Source: Mantis religiosa
Lineage: Eukaryota > Arthropoda > Insecta > Mantodea > Mantidae
Assembly (NCBI GenBank): GCA_030765055.1
Contig: CM060953.1
Span: 177,550,772-177,614,771, forward strand
Length of the DNA stretch: 64,000 nt
Direction: 5' to 3'
Shown here piece by piece: positions 44,935-56,218 of this stretch. Both the position numbers and the translations under genes were made by a program. The notes beneath the pieces are model-generated. The model did not search any database, had not been told where the DNA came from, and worked only from the letters and a program-made list of their open reading frames with translations. How positions within the stretch are numbered: the stretch's first letter is position 1; every line of letters starts with the position of its first letter.

Positions 44935-45180
44935 TGGCCCACCTCGGTAGCGTGGAGGAAGCATGTCTGCCTCACGTTCAAGAGGTCCCAAGTTCGAATC
45001 TAGGTCAGGGAGGGCTAACTGTTTAAGGTTTTTCCGGGGTTTCCCTTATCCTGAAAGATGAATGTCGGGTAACTCTAACCTCCATGGACCCTGAGCTTAT
45101 TTCAGCATGATTTCACCATTCCACCCATCGTCAGATATGCCAACGTTGGAGAACGTAAATTACAAAAAAAAAAAAAAAAA
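44935..45180 (+). mobile_element. SINE-A, full length with poly(A)
   Basis: The best full copy in plus orientation, from CCCACCTCGGTAGCGTGG to a tail of 17 A. Confidence 0.9.
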
Positions 45181-45185
45181 TCGAA

Positions 45186-46385
45186 ATTAATTGTTCCTTC
45201 ACACTGGCCATGTGTAGGCTAAAGTATGAAAGGGTAGAGTCAGACTGAAAAATTCATTGCCATAGCCAGTATTTGAACCACGGATCTTCTGGTCTCCTGA
45301 GGTACTATGGCCAACGTGCCGATATGACATAAAATTCTCCAACTGAATCGTGTTTTTCCAGGTAAACCACATAGGAGCTCTCATAAACACATAAGAAAAC
45401 TACCTTAATGGCGACTTACTATGCTGTAAGTACCGTAAGGCCCGGGCTTTATAGTTAACTACTATTAGGTCAATTAATGGAAATTAATTGTTCTTTCACA
45501 CTAGTCATGTGTAGGCTAAAGTATGAACGGGTAGAGTGAGACTGAACAATTTAATGCCATAGCCGGAATTTGAACCACGGATCTTCTGGTCTCCGTCCAG
45601 CCGCTCTAACCATTGAGGTACTATGGCCAACGTGCCGATATGACATTTAGTTCTCCAACTGACTGATGTTTTCAGTCTGACTCTACCTTTCCATACTTTA
45701 GCCTACACACGGCCAGTGTGAAAGAACAATTAATTTCCATTAATTGACCTAATAGTGGTTAACTATAAAGCCCGGGCCTTAAAGTACTTACGTGTTGTAA
45801 GTCGCCATTAAGGTAGGTGTCTTATGTGTTTATGAGAACTCCTAAGTGCTTTACCGGGAAAAATACGAGTCAGTTGGAAAATTTAGTGTCATATCGGCAC
45901 GTTGGTCATAGTAGCTCAATGGTTAGAGGGTCTGGACGGAGACCAGAAGATCCGTGTTCAAATCCCGGCTATGGCATTGAAATTTTCAGTCTGACTCTAC
46001 CTTTCCATACAGGATTAATATCGGAAATTAATTGTTCTTTCACACTTGGCTGTGTGTAGGCTAAATTGTGGAAACGTAGAGCCAGAATGAAAAATTCAAT
46101 GCCATAGCCGGAATTTGAACCACGGATTTTCTGGTTTCCGTCCAGCCGCTCTACCACTGAGCTACTATGCTCAACGTGCCGATATGACATTAAATTCTCA
46201 TGTGTTTATGAGAACTCCTAAGTGGTCTACCGGGAAAATACGAGTCAGTTGGAGAATTTAATGTCATATCGGCGCGTTGACCATAGTAGCTCAATGGTAG
46301 AGCGGCTGGACGGAAACCAGAAGATCCATGGTTCAAATCCAGGCTATGGCATTGAATTTTTCATTCTGAATCTACGTTTCCACAG
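45186..46385. repeat. Repeat C cluster, five copies in alternating orientation
   Basis: Copies: minus 45186-45420, minus 45478-45680, plus 45681-46010, minus 46022-46199, plus 46200-46385. Each has the tRNA-like core with TTCAAATCCCGGCTATGGC (or its inverse) and the TTTACCGGGAAAATACGAG flank. Between cores the AATTAATTTCCATTAATTGAC tail and the AAGCCCGGGCC segment alternate, as in a tandem array broken by inversions. Confidence 0.82.
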
Positions 46386-47439
46386 GATTAATATCGTTTG
46401 TTTTGACTTTCCACTTGCTCCATATGCACTGCTGACACGAACAACCTCAAAGTTTCACTTCATGGCAATAATTGATTAGAATTTTCGTTCTGGTATGAGA
46501 CAAAGAACAAATAATTATTTTCCAACCAATTAGTAACATTCCACCAAAGCGCTACAGCGATGGTGTATTGATTTGATATCCCAGCAGAGTTAATTTAAGG
46601 GTCGATTAAACGGGAGCCCCTGTGTTTATGATACTTTGTCTCAAAGCTGCGGATATAATTGCCATTAACTGCTGTACAGTGGTCTTTGTAGCGAGCATGT
46701 GTCACTGACAACCTCATGGCGAGGATATTTAACTAGATTACAGTGACTGCCGCGCCGCCGCCGCTGTCTAAATCCCTACCAACTAATATTCCTCCAGACG
46801 TATGATAAACCCACAGAAAATAGTTTTCTGAGAACAATCGCTTGCAGATGTTGCGAGGTTATCTTCAGTGGAGAGGAACGGGCGGCTCTAAAAGCGTTAT
46901 TTCATCAGCAATTCAACATTCCCGCAGGCAAGGAGTTTAATAGCCGGTAAGCTACGGAATTAAATGTAGCGCAAATGTTTCTCTGTCTGAATACATTTAC
47001 ATTTTTTGGGCTAAAAGCAACAAGAATAGTGCTAGGTACGAGGGGAAAAAGCAGGCGCTAATAAATATACCCCCTTTCTCCGCAGAGTTTTATCGGGGCG
47101 TTAAAATTCCGCTCAAGAAAGCAGCTAACGAAAATTTACATGGATTTATACTCCGGTATGCTAATTCCATTCACCAGCGTCTATTAGTACTTTTTGTTTT
47201 TCATAATTGGAAAGATTTATGCAACAATGTCGGGTTTTAAGAATGCGCAGCACACATTTGTTTTTACTTTTCCTATTACGTGTATATAGTGAGTATCCCA
47301 CCCAATACTACACACCAATATTTAAACGAAAATCATGTTTGAAACTCTTTGAATTTAAAAAACTCATAGTTTTAATGTAGGAGGCGTGTCCATAAAATAA
47401 GGTCTCCAATTGTAATTATTGTAGAAAACATGTTTATTG
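46386..47439. other. Spacer without a recognised gene
   Basis: Nothing recognised. Confidence 0.4.
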
Positions 47440-48742
47440 TCTTTAAGTTTGACTTATGAGTCACTTTGTTTACACCCAAACTTCACTTACTTGTTGTTGT
47501 ACAATTGAAACGTTTTCAAGATCATTCGATCTCATCCTCAGCTGTTTGGTGACTAAATGAACCTTCCTCTTCTTCCATTACTACGGAGCTCCGATCACTG
47601 TGCCATCTGGTGTTAGGGGCACTAAGTTTTAATACTTCATTTACTGCCGGGATTTCAAAATTTATAACTTTATCATGGTTTTTGTTTATGAATATTTTTT
47701 CCCAAATATCCAATTCTATGGGTGTACTTAAAGATTTTAACAGTTTAATGTTGTGGCCAATGTTGTGGTTTTCTGTCCAAAAATGGTGTGGAACTGCAAG
47801 ATAACTAGAAATCGTCATGGTCTAGATTTTAGAATATATAGGAAGCCCACACACATAGATAATTACACAAAGAAAAATGAATACAACCCAGTTTCACATC
47901 AACTAGCTGCCTTTAGAAGTCTAATTCACCGGCTATACAACATCTCACTGAGTAAGTGATGAATTTTTGAAAGAACAACAACACATAAGAGACATAACGG
48001 TATTAAATGGATTCAACCCAGCCACCATAAGGAACATGATGAAAAGAAAAGAAAAACTGAAGATAATATCAAAAAATACCACTCTCACACCACTTAAAAA
48101 CACAAATTGGCAATATAGAAAATTCACCTACCATCCATGGGCTTTTAGAAAATTTGAACAAATCTTCAAAAAACTAAACTTAAAACTAGCACCCCAAAAC
48201 AAGTTCAGTCTGAGGAACCCTGTTAAATAAACCACTGAAAAATACAATCCCCAACAATGTGAAATCAGGAATATATCAGATTAATTGTGAAACCTGTGAA
48301 AAAAGCTACATAGGAAAAACTAAGAGAAACTTGTTAATCAGGCAAAAAGAACACCAGAGGAACATTAAGTTGAAACAAACAGAAAAATCTGCAGTTTCAC
48401 ACCATTTTTGAACAGAAAACCACAACATTGGCCACAACATTAAACTGTTAAAATCTTTAAGTATACCCATAGAATTGGATATTTGGGGAAAAATATTCAT
48501 AAACAAAAACCGTGATAAAGTTATAAATTTTGAAATCCCGGCATTAAATAAAATATTAAAACTTAGTGCCCCTAACAACAGATGACAGAGTGATCGGAGC
48601 TCCGTAGTAGTGGAAGAAGAGGAAGGTTCATTTAGTCACCAAACAGCTGAAAATGAGATCGAATGATCTTGAAAACGTTCCAATTATACAACAAGTAAGT
48701 GAAGTTTGAGTGTAAACATAGTGACTCACAAATCAAACTCAA
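47440..48742. mobile_element. Penelope-like element 2 with long inverted repeats
   Basis: Inverted arms 47440-47798 and 48390-48742 (about 350 bases, roughly 90% identity) include the C-terminal part of the endonuclease and the terminal region. The plus-strand middle encodes RT thumb (FRIYRKPTHIDNYTKK, FRSLIHRLYNISLSK), then KFEQIFKKLNLKLAPQNKF and the nuclease GIYQINCETCEKSYIGKTKR with GIY, CxxC and YIG. The right arm completes it: KEHQRNIKLKQTEKSAVSHHF. The left arm repeats the end on the minus strand (HHFWTENHNIGHNIK...). RT motifs A-C are missing; several stops and frameshifts. It is a different subfamily from the element at 38.2 kb. Confidence 0.82.
47495..47552 (-). ncRNA. Hammerhead-like core, left arm of Penelope-like element 2 (degenerate)
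   Basis: The minus strand shows CTGAGGA (47541-47535), a six-pair hairpin GAGATC/GATCTT, GAAA, then ACGTTTC. The first three blocks fit a hammerhead core. The cleavage triplet is not a clean GUC, and stem I is weak. In the right arm (about 48647) the core reads CTGAAAA and is broken. Confidence 0.35.
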
Positions 48743-48904
48743 ATATAAAGAATACTTCACTGTTAATAATTCTTCTGCTTTTAATATTTATGTTTATTGT
48801 CAATGGATGTTACATCGATGGAAAGGCGGAACTTACAGCTATTTTTCAACGTAATTGGCATTGCGATCGATGCACTTTTGCATGCGCTGTGGCAGTTTTT
48901 TTGT

Positions 48905-50155
48905 ATATTTTTGTATTAATTTATTTCATCCTTTGAAACATAATACATATGTTACAGGACACGTCAGTTCAAGATACAAAGATAAGTATAAAAAGTTACA
49001 TAAGACTAAAAACTGTAACAGATACAGGATCCAACAAAAGTCTAAAGTAGAAAAAGCAAATAAATATTGTCAATAAATTGTTGGTTACAATTTCTGACAA
49101 GGTCAATTTATCATCATTAATACTACTTGTACATTGTCAATTCTACAACATTAGAATCTAATTTACAGAGTCAATTACAGCATTAGAAACTAATTCTACA
49201 CATGATCCCTTAATCAGCTTAATGAATTTATCACTTTCAAGTATAATTAAAGCTGAAATGTCATAATACATTTAAGTTATATACACATTTATTTATGAGG
49301 AAAGCCTTTAACTTCCATTTAAACTGCTGTTTTGAGATGCTAGCTATTGATTTAATATCAGATGGCAGTTTATTGTAAAGCTTAATTCCTAGTATATGTA
49401 TATCCTTTTGAGAGACAGTTTTAATGACACTATCTCTATAGTAATTCTTATTGGATCTGGTGTTATGTTCATGTGCCTGATTTTTTTAACTGGATTACAC
49501 TTGTCCACAATAAGCATTATAGCTGTATAAGCATACAGAGAGTAGATGGTGATTATTTTTTTATTTATAAAGGTATCCCTGCAAGATTGTCTTACTTTTA
49601 GATTATACATGACCCTAACACACTTTTTTGGTAAATAAGCAGTTTATCTATGTGTGTTTTGGCTGCTGAACCCCATATTTCTATTCCATAGATTAGATAT
49701 GGATAGATACATCCATAGTATATTAATTTTAAGATATTTGTATTGTTGTACTTGCTAAAATATCTTAAGAGATATAATGATTTACTAATTTTTCCACATA
49801 TGTTTTCAATATGATCAGCCCAAGTTAGTGGATTATCTAACACAATACCCAAAAATTTATGTGTTTTCACTTCTGACACAATGTCACTTTGTACTTTTAG
49901 ATTTATATTACCGTCAAATTTTTTATCAATTTGAAGTGCATCATATTGGTCTTTTGCATATTAAATTGTAGTTTGACAGATTGAAAATAGTTCAGCAATT
50001 CAAAGGTAGTGTTGTTTAGAGTGATGTTCAGCCCTTCTATTGATTTATTCCAGCATATGGCTGTTGTATCATCTGCATAGGTTACAACAGTAGTCTTTGG
50101 TGGGATTTTTATGTCATTAATATATAAAATAAATAATAATGGACCCAATACGGAT
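48905..50155 (-). mobile_element. 5'-truncated LINE inside the mariner
   Basis: Begins mid-RT at SVLGPLLFILYINDIKIPP (motif B), then VTYADDTTAICW with the catalytic ADD of motif C, THKFLGIVLDNPLTWADHI, CIYPYLIYGIEIWGS and, after frameshifts, a C-terminus ending WKLKAFLINKC. The 3' end is A-rich (48903-48935 inverted). It fits a Jockey/CR1-like LINE. The junction bases GGGTAT are repeated at the 5' side. No target duplication longer than a few bases was established. Confidence 0.75.
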
Positions 50156-50453
50156 ACCCTTGTATACCCTTGACATAGCGCTCTCCCGCCAAGTTGCGCA
50201 GGTAGCGCTCAACCTCGTTTGTCAAATCATCGTCGGTCTGGAAATGTGTTCCACCCAGGTGTGACTTCAACTCAGAAAACAGATGATAATCACTATGTGC
50301 TAAGTGTGGATTGTAGTGGGGATGCGTGAGGATGTTCCATCCGAACTGGGCCATGAAACCCACCTCGCACACACCTTGCGATAATGCAAATATTCGGTCA
50401 AAATGTTGTCAATCGTAGTCGTACTGACTTCAGGGATAAATTGGGTCAGAGGT

Positions 50454-50827
50454 TCTACTACCATTAGGGCCTCACGGGTTTTTTACCGTAGGACAGTACC
50501 TATTTTATAAACTGCTCCTCCTCCCCGCTGCACACGGCAGACAGGACGGAAGTGGATACGCCACTTACGCGCCAATCGAAAATGGACCGGCTACCAAATA
50601 ACCTTGGTAGGGCCGCCGGTGATCTAGCACACCAGCTACTAGCTCTGCAGGCTAGCACCCGGGACTTATGAGGCAACCCTCTACCCCCTCCGGGCGGCCG
50701 TAGCCTGGCCGGAGGTACCCAATTCCCCGTGGGTGTCGGGAACACATTGCCCCCTCGAGTCCAACCCAATCCGAACAGCTCCCACTTAGGTAGGGGCTCG
50801 AATGTTCGGCTCGAGGTTCATGTAGTA
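50454..50827 (+). repeat. Repeat E with 14-bp target duplication
   Basis: A GC-rich block flanked by GACTTCAGGGATAA on both sides, the bases of the mariner target. Conserved parts shared with 61735-62065: GAAGTGGATACGCCACTTACG, CTCTACCCCCTCCGGGC, GTAGCCTGGCCGGAGGTACC and GTGGGTGTCGGGAACACA. The class is unknown; the duplication length suggests a retroposed element. Confidence 0.75.
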
Positions 50828-51469
50828 ACGACTTCAGGGATAAGTTCGCACAGCTCGCGAACTGTCACACGCCGATCTTTAAGCACTTCTTGCTCCCCTT
50901 TTGCAATTGTTTCGGCTGAAACCGAAGTCCGGCCAGAATGATGTTCGTCATGGACGTCTGTACGTCCGTCTTTGAGCTCTCTGACCCACTTTCCCACGTT
51001 TTTGATGTCCATACACTGTGGCCCATAGACTTCACATCACTGACGATGGATTGCAGTGGGGGTGGTGCCCTTGGCATTCAGAAAACGGATCGCACTTGGC
51101 GGCGGAAGTGATAGGAAGCTCCAACGCAAAGGGCTGCCCAGCCAAGACTAATGGCTACAACGAGTTCGTTTTGGTGGGGACTTGAAGGGGTGAAACTAAG
51201 CTACAGGCCAGTGTTGCCGGATCTCACGTAATAGCGTTCTTCACGGCTCCAGCGCTTTGGAGACCTTTAAAATATGAACAAAAGAGATATTTCTAACAAG
51301 ATAGAAGAAAACGTAATGACCAGATAACAATTCCCCGGCATTAAAGGCAGGACTAAAGTAATATACACCATTTAACAATAACTGAACGGTAGGCGGCGAC
51401 ACCTTTTGCACACCTCTGCTAATTCGCATATACCTTTAGACAATTTGTAGAAAGTACAGTGTGCACCTG

Positions 51470-51848
51470 CCCGTCAGTGATTCATGTTCACTGTGTTTAT
51501 ATTGTTTGTATTGTTAGTTAGACGTCTAGAACGTCAGTGTTTTATCTGGTGACGTGTTAGAAAACATTCTATAACAGTCTGGAATCATGAATGATCGTGT
51601 ATGAAAAGAAGCCGTGGATAGTTTATCGGATAGTCGTAAACGGAGTTGTAACGAGAGTTGTAAACAGAACTGAATATCGTGCAAGTGTAAACGATGTTTG
51701 TGGTCAACGACCTTGGAAGGTTGTAATTGTGTATGTGACTAATTCTGCTACTCTGAGGATTGTCCAAAGTGTATTTCTACGGAAATAAAGAACATTTTGT
51801 ATTCCTGCAACTTGGACTTCTTAATTCTACGAAACCACAAAGCCACAA
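51470..51848 (+). repeat. LTR-like terminal sequence, second copy of its end
   Basis: The last 70 bases (GGAAATAAAGAACATTTTG, an AATAAA-containing segment, and CCACAAAGCCACAATA) match the end of 6240-6710. The preceding 300 bases differ, so it is a related rather than identical element, perhaps a solo LTR. Confidence 0.4.
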
Positions 51849-51925
51849 TAAGTTTAAAAAAATGTATAAAAATCCCTTCTCCTACAATGAACTAATATTA
51901 GCTTAAACAATTATTTTGTTGTTGG

Positions 51926-52400
51926 AAATTAGTTGTTCTTTCACACTGGCCGTGTGTAGGCTAAATTATGGAAACGTAGATTTAGACTGAAAAATTCAAT
52001 GCCATAGCGATATTTGAACCACGGATCTTCTGGTTTCCGTCCAGCCGCTCTACCATTGAGCTGCTATGGCTAATGTGCGGATATGACGTGTCTCATGTGT
52101 CTCAACGTGTCTCATGTGTTTATGAGAACTCCTAAGTGGTTTACCGGGAGAAAGGCGAGTCAGTTGGAGACTGTGATGTCATATCGGCACGTTGGCCATG
52201 GTAGCTCAATGGTAGAGCGGCTGGACGGAAACCGGAAGATCCGTGGTTCAAATCCCGGCTATGGCATTGAATTTTTCAGTCTGACTCTACGTTTCTACAA
52301 TTTAGCCTACACACGGCCACTGTGAAATAACAAGTAGTTTCCATTAATTGACATAATAGTGGTTAACTATAAAGCCTGGGCCTTAAAGTACAGATGTATT
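51926..52400. repeat. Repeat C, inverted pair
   Basis: Minus copy 51926-52085 and plus copy 52086-52400, meeting head to head near TGTCTCATGTGTTTATGAG. Confidence 0.8.
52195..52266 (+). other. tRNA-like core of repeat C (best-preserved cloverleaf)
   Basis: Seven-pair acceptor stem (GCCATGG with CTATGGC, one G-U), D-stem GCTC/GAGC, anticodon stem CTGG with CCGG (one mismatch), and a T-loop TTCAAAT with a weak T-stem. The loop would present GGA, but position 33 is C. The variable loop is short, unlike serine tRNAs. Regarded as a tRNA-derived core, not a functional gene. Confidence 0.6.
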
Positions 52401-53548
52401 ATTTTATCTTGACAGGAATCCTGCGCGGTAGGGATGAGTAGCAACTGTGGTGGGGATAGTGCACCTATCGCCACAATGCGTCACACGCATAAGATTACGA
52501 GAGGGGAGGGCGGTGCATAAGATGTCTAAAAACAAATTTCATTCTCGAAGCCAGTTTTGCAGCTCTTATAAATTAAGTTGTAATTCTTACTATGGTAGTA
52601 ATCTCCACGGATTTTTTGGATCTTAAATAGTTCATAGTCATTTGGAACAAAACCTGTTCTCCTCCAGCAGGCATGATAAAAAACTGTCGGCCTTTCAATA
52701 CCGCTGCAGAGTCCCTGTAACGTATTTTACTCCAGGCATATGGTCCAGTATGTTCTGTATTTATATAAGTTTCATTCATGTAAACTATATAAACTTCACT
52801 TCGACATCTCCGAGTATTTCGTAAATATTTAAGCTTTTTTGCACGTATGGTGCGATATTCGATTAAAATTTGTCTGTCACGCTTAGTGTTTCTTTTTTTT
52901 TTTTCAAAAGAACTCTTCTTAATGTTCAGACACTGCCTTGGAAGTCCAGTAGAATTTTTAGATTCATAAGCACTTTCTTCAAAGTTGGTCTTTGTTTTTT
53001 TGTGCTTTAAAAATTCTTCATAGTTCGCCTAACTACTTCTACTTCTGAATTAAAACATCCAAATTAGATTTTGTGCGTGTTCTTAATCTTTATTTACTGG
53101 GCATAGAGAAGGACGTTGTTGCACTAGCACCAATGGCTTTTCTTTCCTTAATAGCTCTCCTAAACTGCTTTAAGACACAACTGTTGGCTCAGATACCCTT
53201 CCCCAGATTTTTATAGCTGACCCAGACCATTGTTCCTTTTTATAAATCTATGGATATTTGTTATTACTTCTCGTGTTTTTAAATGTAGCAGTTTATTTCC
53301 TAATGTGCTGCTAGGAGGCGTCATTTATAAATGCTCTCTTGGAACCAGGAGACAAGCACATTTTGAAACAAGTTGTTGTGTTACCGAGTAGCTCTGCACA
53401 TGTTTACATGCTCGCAACTGGTACGCAACTGACCTGCCCTCCCCTCCAGTTGCAACCGTTCTAAGGTGGACTCGTCCAGATACCACTGCGCATCGTTCTG
53501 CACTTTTCAAGATAAAAATACACCTATACTTACATGTAGATCGCCATT
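52401..53548. other. Spacer without a recognised gene
   Basis: Nothing recognised. Confidence 0.4.
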
Positions 53549-53748
53549 ATGTTAGTTGTCTCATGTATTTATGAGAACTCCTAAGTGGTTTACCGGGAAA
53601 ATACGAGTCAGTTGGAGAATTTAATGTCATATCGGCATGTTGGCCATAATAGCTCAATGGTAGAGTGGCTGGACGGAAACCAGATGATCCGTGGTTCAAG
53701 TCCCGCCTATGGCATTGAATTTTTCAGTCTGACTCTACGTTTCCACAT
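53549..53748 (+). repeat. Repeat C, plus copy
   Basis: Flank, tRNA-like core (one substitution in the T-loop) and start of the tail are present; ends at TACGTTTCCACA. Confidence 0.75.
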
Positions 53749-54453
53749 ATTTTGTTGTCCCTGTGTGCGTATCCAATTTCAGCAAAATATTCTTTCTGTA
53801 CACAAATGACATGCATCGATTTTCAACCCTCCTCAGGTGCGCATGTATTGAATCAACACTTAACCATATCTGATTGGTATATGCGATTGCTTTCGGTCGT
53901 GTCGCACTCTGAAATGATGTCATCAAATATTTGTATGGCCAAATCAAGTAGATGGCAGAACTGTGTAGCAATCAGTAAATGTTGCTGGAGTAATTAATCA
54001 AATGATAGTCCAAGCCAAGCCATAAACGATGCAGCTTTATAGCTGCGGAGCTTAAAACGGAAGCATTCGTCGGTCCTCATGTCAGAGCTACTGGAGACTT
54101 CAAGAACATGCCCAGAGTAATTAATTATATCTGTCTTCCACATCTACCACGTTAACCATAGCCATTCCATATTTCTTTTATTATTATCATATCTGTTATA
54201 TCTATGGTGTCTCTAAATATCGTTCCTAAGAACAATTGTACCGTTTCCTGGGATGACTTTAACCGTGGAAGGGTTAAATTACCAGAAGTTCGTATAGGAT
54301 GGTTAAGGAAAGGGCACAAAGTATTTGAAAATTAGATGTTTTAACGATATCTTTATACTCTTAAAATTTAAAATATAACAATATACGATTTCTCTTGTCT
54401 TCAAATCTTTAACAACATGTCAATTAATTATCCTAGCCACTGGTTATATATTA
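53749..54453. other. Spacer without a recognised gene
   Basis: A short stretch reading AFVGPHVRATGD (54063-54100) recalls the IFVGPQVR block of the neighbouring transposon protein, possibly another fragment of that family. Confidence 0.3.
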
Positions 54454-54660
54454 CACTAGGGAACACGTTTTTTGTACACGAAACAAAATAGGCTAATTCT
54501 TCTGCAAAATGACTCGCTGATTCCAAAAATGCCTCTGAAATTGCTGTATCACGTAACGTTTTTGAGATATTCTTATTCTTTTATATAAAATTACAGAAAT
54601 GAGGTATGATACCAACTCATATCGACTTAATTTAAAATAATAGCCATTGACTCTTCTAAA

Positions 54661-55909
54661 AACAGCTTAAAGTCAGTGTTGCTTCATAATGGCAATTTAC
54701 TACCTTCAATACCTTTATTTCATGCCATAGGAATGAAGGAGACATACGATTCCATGTCCATCATTTTAGATGCTATTAGTTATCAAAACCATGGCTGGGA
54801 AATTTGTAGTGGCCTCAAGGTAGTTGCATTGCTAACGGGACTGCAGGGAGGTTTCACAAAATATTGCTGTTTTTGTGCTTATGGACAGTAGAGCAACTGA
54901 CAAGCATTTTATAGAGAAAGGGTGGGGGAAAAGGGACGACTATACCCCTGGAGCAAGCAGTGTTAAGTATGTGCCTCCAGTACACCCAAACAAAGTTCTT
55001 CTCCCCCCACTTCACATAAAGCTCGGGTTAATGAAGAATTTTGTTAAAGGTTTGGACCAAAGTGGAAGTGCACTTCATTATTTAAGAAATAGGGCGCCGG
55101 GGTAGCGCGGTGGTTTCGTTCGCGGCTCCCGTTCTAAGGGTCCCGAGTTCGATTCCCGGTTCTGGGGTTGGCGATTTTAAGTCAGCCCTATCCACGCCTT
55201 CACCTCTGTCTAGCACACGTGAAGTATCCCCTATGCCCAACGTGGTTCGGAGTCCACGGTAAAAACTGTAGGTCCTCTCACCTCACCGCCATCTTCACTA
55301 TCACCCTATCATCGGAGGTAATGGACACCGCCCTCTGGGTGCCTCCACCTGAGAAATGGGTCCGGTCATCACTTGGTGGGGTGAGGTTACCCCGAAGGCC
55401 AAGGTTGCCATGTGGGGAGTGTTAGTAACTAACTAACTAACTTATTTAAGAAGTATCTTTCCCAAAATAAGTGAATCTAAATTGAAGGAAGGTATATTTG
55501 TCGGTCCTCAAGTAAGACTACTTCTTAAAGACAGTGTTTTTTAATCAAAGCTTAAACGTGTTGAACTGGCAGCATGGAAATCATTTAAATCATTGGTGGA
55601 AGGCTTCCTGGGCAATAACAAAGAAGAAAATTATGAAACTTTAGTCTCAGAACTATTAAGGAGCTACAAAGAAATGGGTTGCCGTATGTCACTTAAAATC
55701 CACTTTTTGCACTCTCACCTTGATAGTTTCCCTACAAACCTAGGACCTGTAAGAGATGAGCAAGGTGAGCGTTTTCACCAGGACATTTCTGAGATGGAAA
55801 GACGTTACCAGGGTATCTCTAGGATTCAGCCATGTTCGGAGACTATTGTTGGTTCCTCAAACGGGAGAGTCAATACAAAATAATCAACAGTGAAACACTT
55901 CTGAGATAA
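54661..55909 (+). pseudogene. Uncharacterised arthropod multicopy protein inside the CACTA-like element, broken
   Basis: The parts read SVLLHNGNLLPSIPLFHAIG, ICSGLKVVALLTGLQGG and KYCCF; a +1 shift near 54872 leads to DSRATDKHFIEKGWGKRDDY, TPGASSVKYV, LLPPLHIKLGLMKNFVKG and LHYLR; then a SINE-D insertion; then SIFPKISESKLKEGIFVGPQ, LLLKDSVF, KIHFLHSHLDSFPTNLG, SDEQGERF-type VRDEQGERFHQDISEMERRY, and after another shift near 55830 FGDYCWFLKRES. I recognise the blocks (LPPLHIKLGLMKNFV, FHQDI-x-x-MExRYQG, DYCW-x-L) from a family repeated in many arthropod genomes, usually annotated as uncharacterised. The TIRs here suggest it is a transposase. The N-terminal part was not delimited. Confidence 0.7.
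55089..55441 (+). mobile_element. SINE-D with (TAAC)n tail
   Basis: tRNA-like head (GGGTAGCGCGGTGG A-box, GAGTTCGATTCCC B-box), a 250-base body, and a tail of TAAC repeats. Flanked by an 11-base target duplication TTATTTAAGAA (55078-55088 and 55442-55452) that restores the host frame. Confidence 0.92.
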
Positions 55910-56169
55910 TTCAGGTATGTGGTTTTCATAATTATCTTGTGTTTATTTATTTTAATAATAATTATTATTATTTTCAATGTTATTTGGCAATAAAATACCT
56001 ATTATTTTCAATTAATCAAATATCAGTTATCACATCACATTTCTGTAAGTTTTCATAAAAAATTATGAATACCTAAAAAACTTTACGTGATACAGCATTT
56101 TGAGGGGCATTTTTGGAATCAGGAGATCAGTTTACATAAGAATTTGACTATTTTGTTTCGGTATGTAAA

Positions 56170-56173
<4 letters not shown>

Positions 56174-56217
<44 letters not shown>
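56174..56217. repeat. Poly(T) tract
   Basis: 44 consecutive T within the right TIR of the CACTA-like element. Confidence 0.98.

Positions 56218-56218
<1 letters not shown>

Larger units (their letters stand above)
48790..51130 (-). mobile_element. Mariner (lineage 5) split by a LINE and by repeat E
   Basis: Minus-strand pieces in order: N-terminus (51120-50830) SAIRFLNAKGTTPTAIHRQ, KWVRELKDGRTDVHDE, RRVTVRELCELIPE; then repeat E (50454-50827); then TTIDNILTEYLHYRKVCARW (50440-50375); an internal deletion; the C-terminal block GWNILTHPHYNPHLAHSDYH and GGTHFQTDDDL (50372-50165); the LINE (48905-50155); and the very end KCIDRNANYVEK (48890-48846). The third catalytic Asp is present (SDYHLF), but the first two catalytic regions are deleted. 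One stop lies near the start. Fragments fit together without gaps once the insertions are removed. Confidence 0.78.

Noticed and set aside
52195..52266. Functional tRNA gene
   Set aside because: The core is repeated at many places with drifting bases, the T-stem is weak and position 33 is not U in this copy. Treated as a tRNA-derived repeat.
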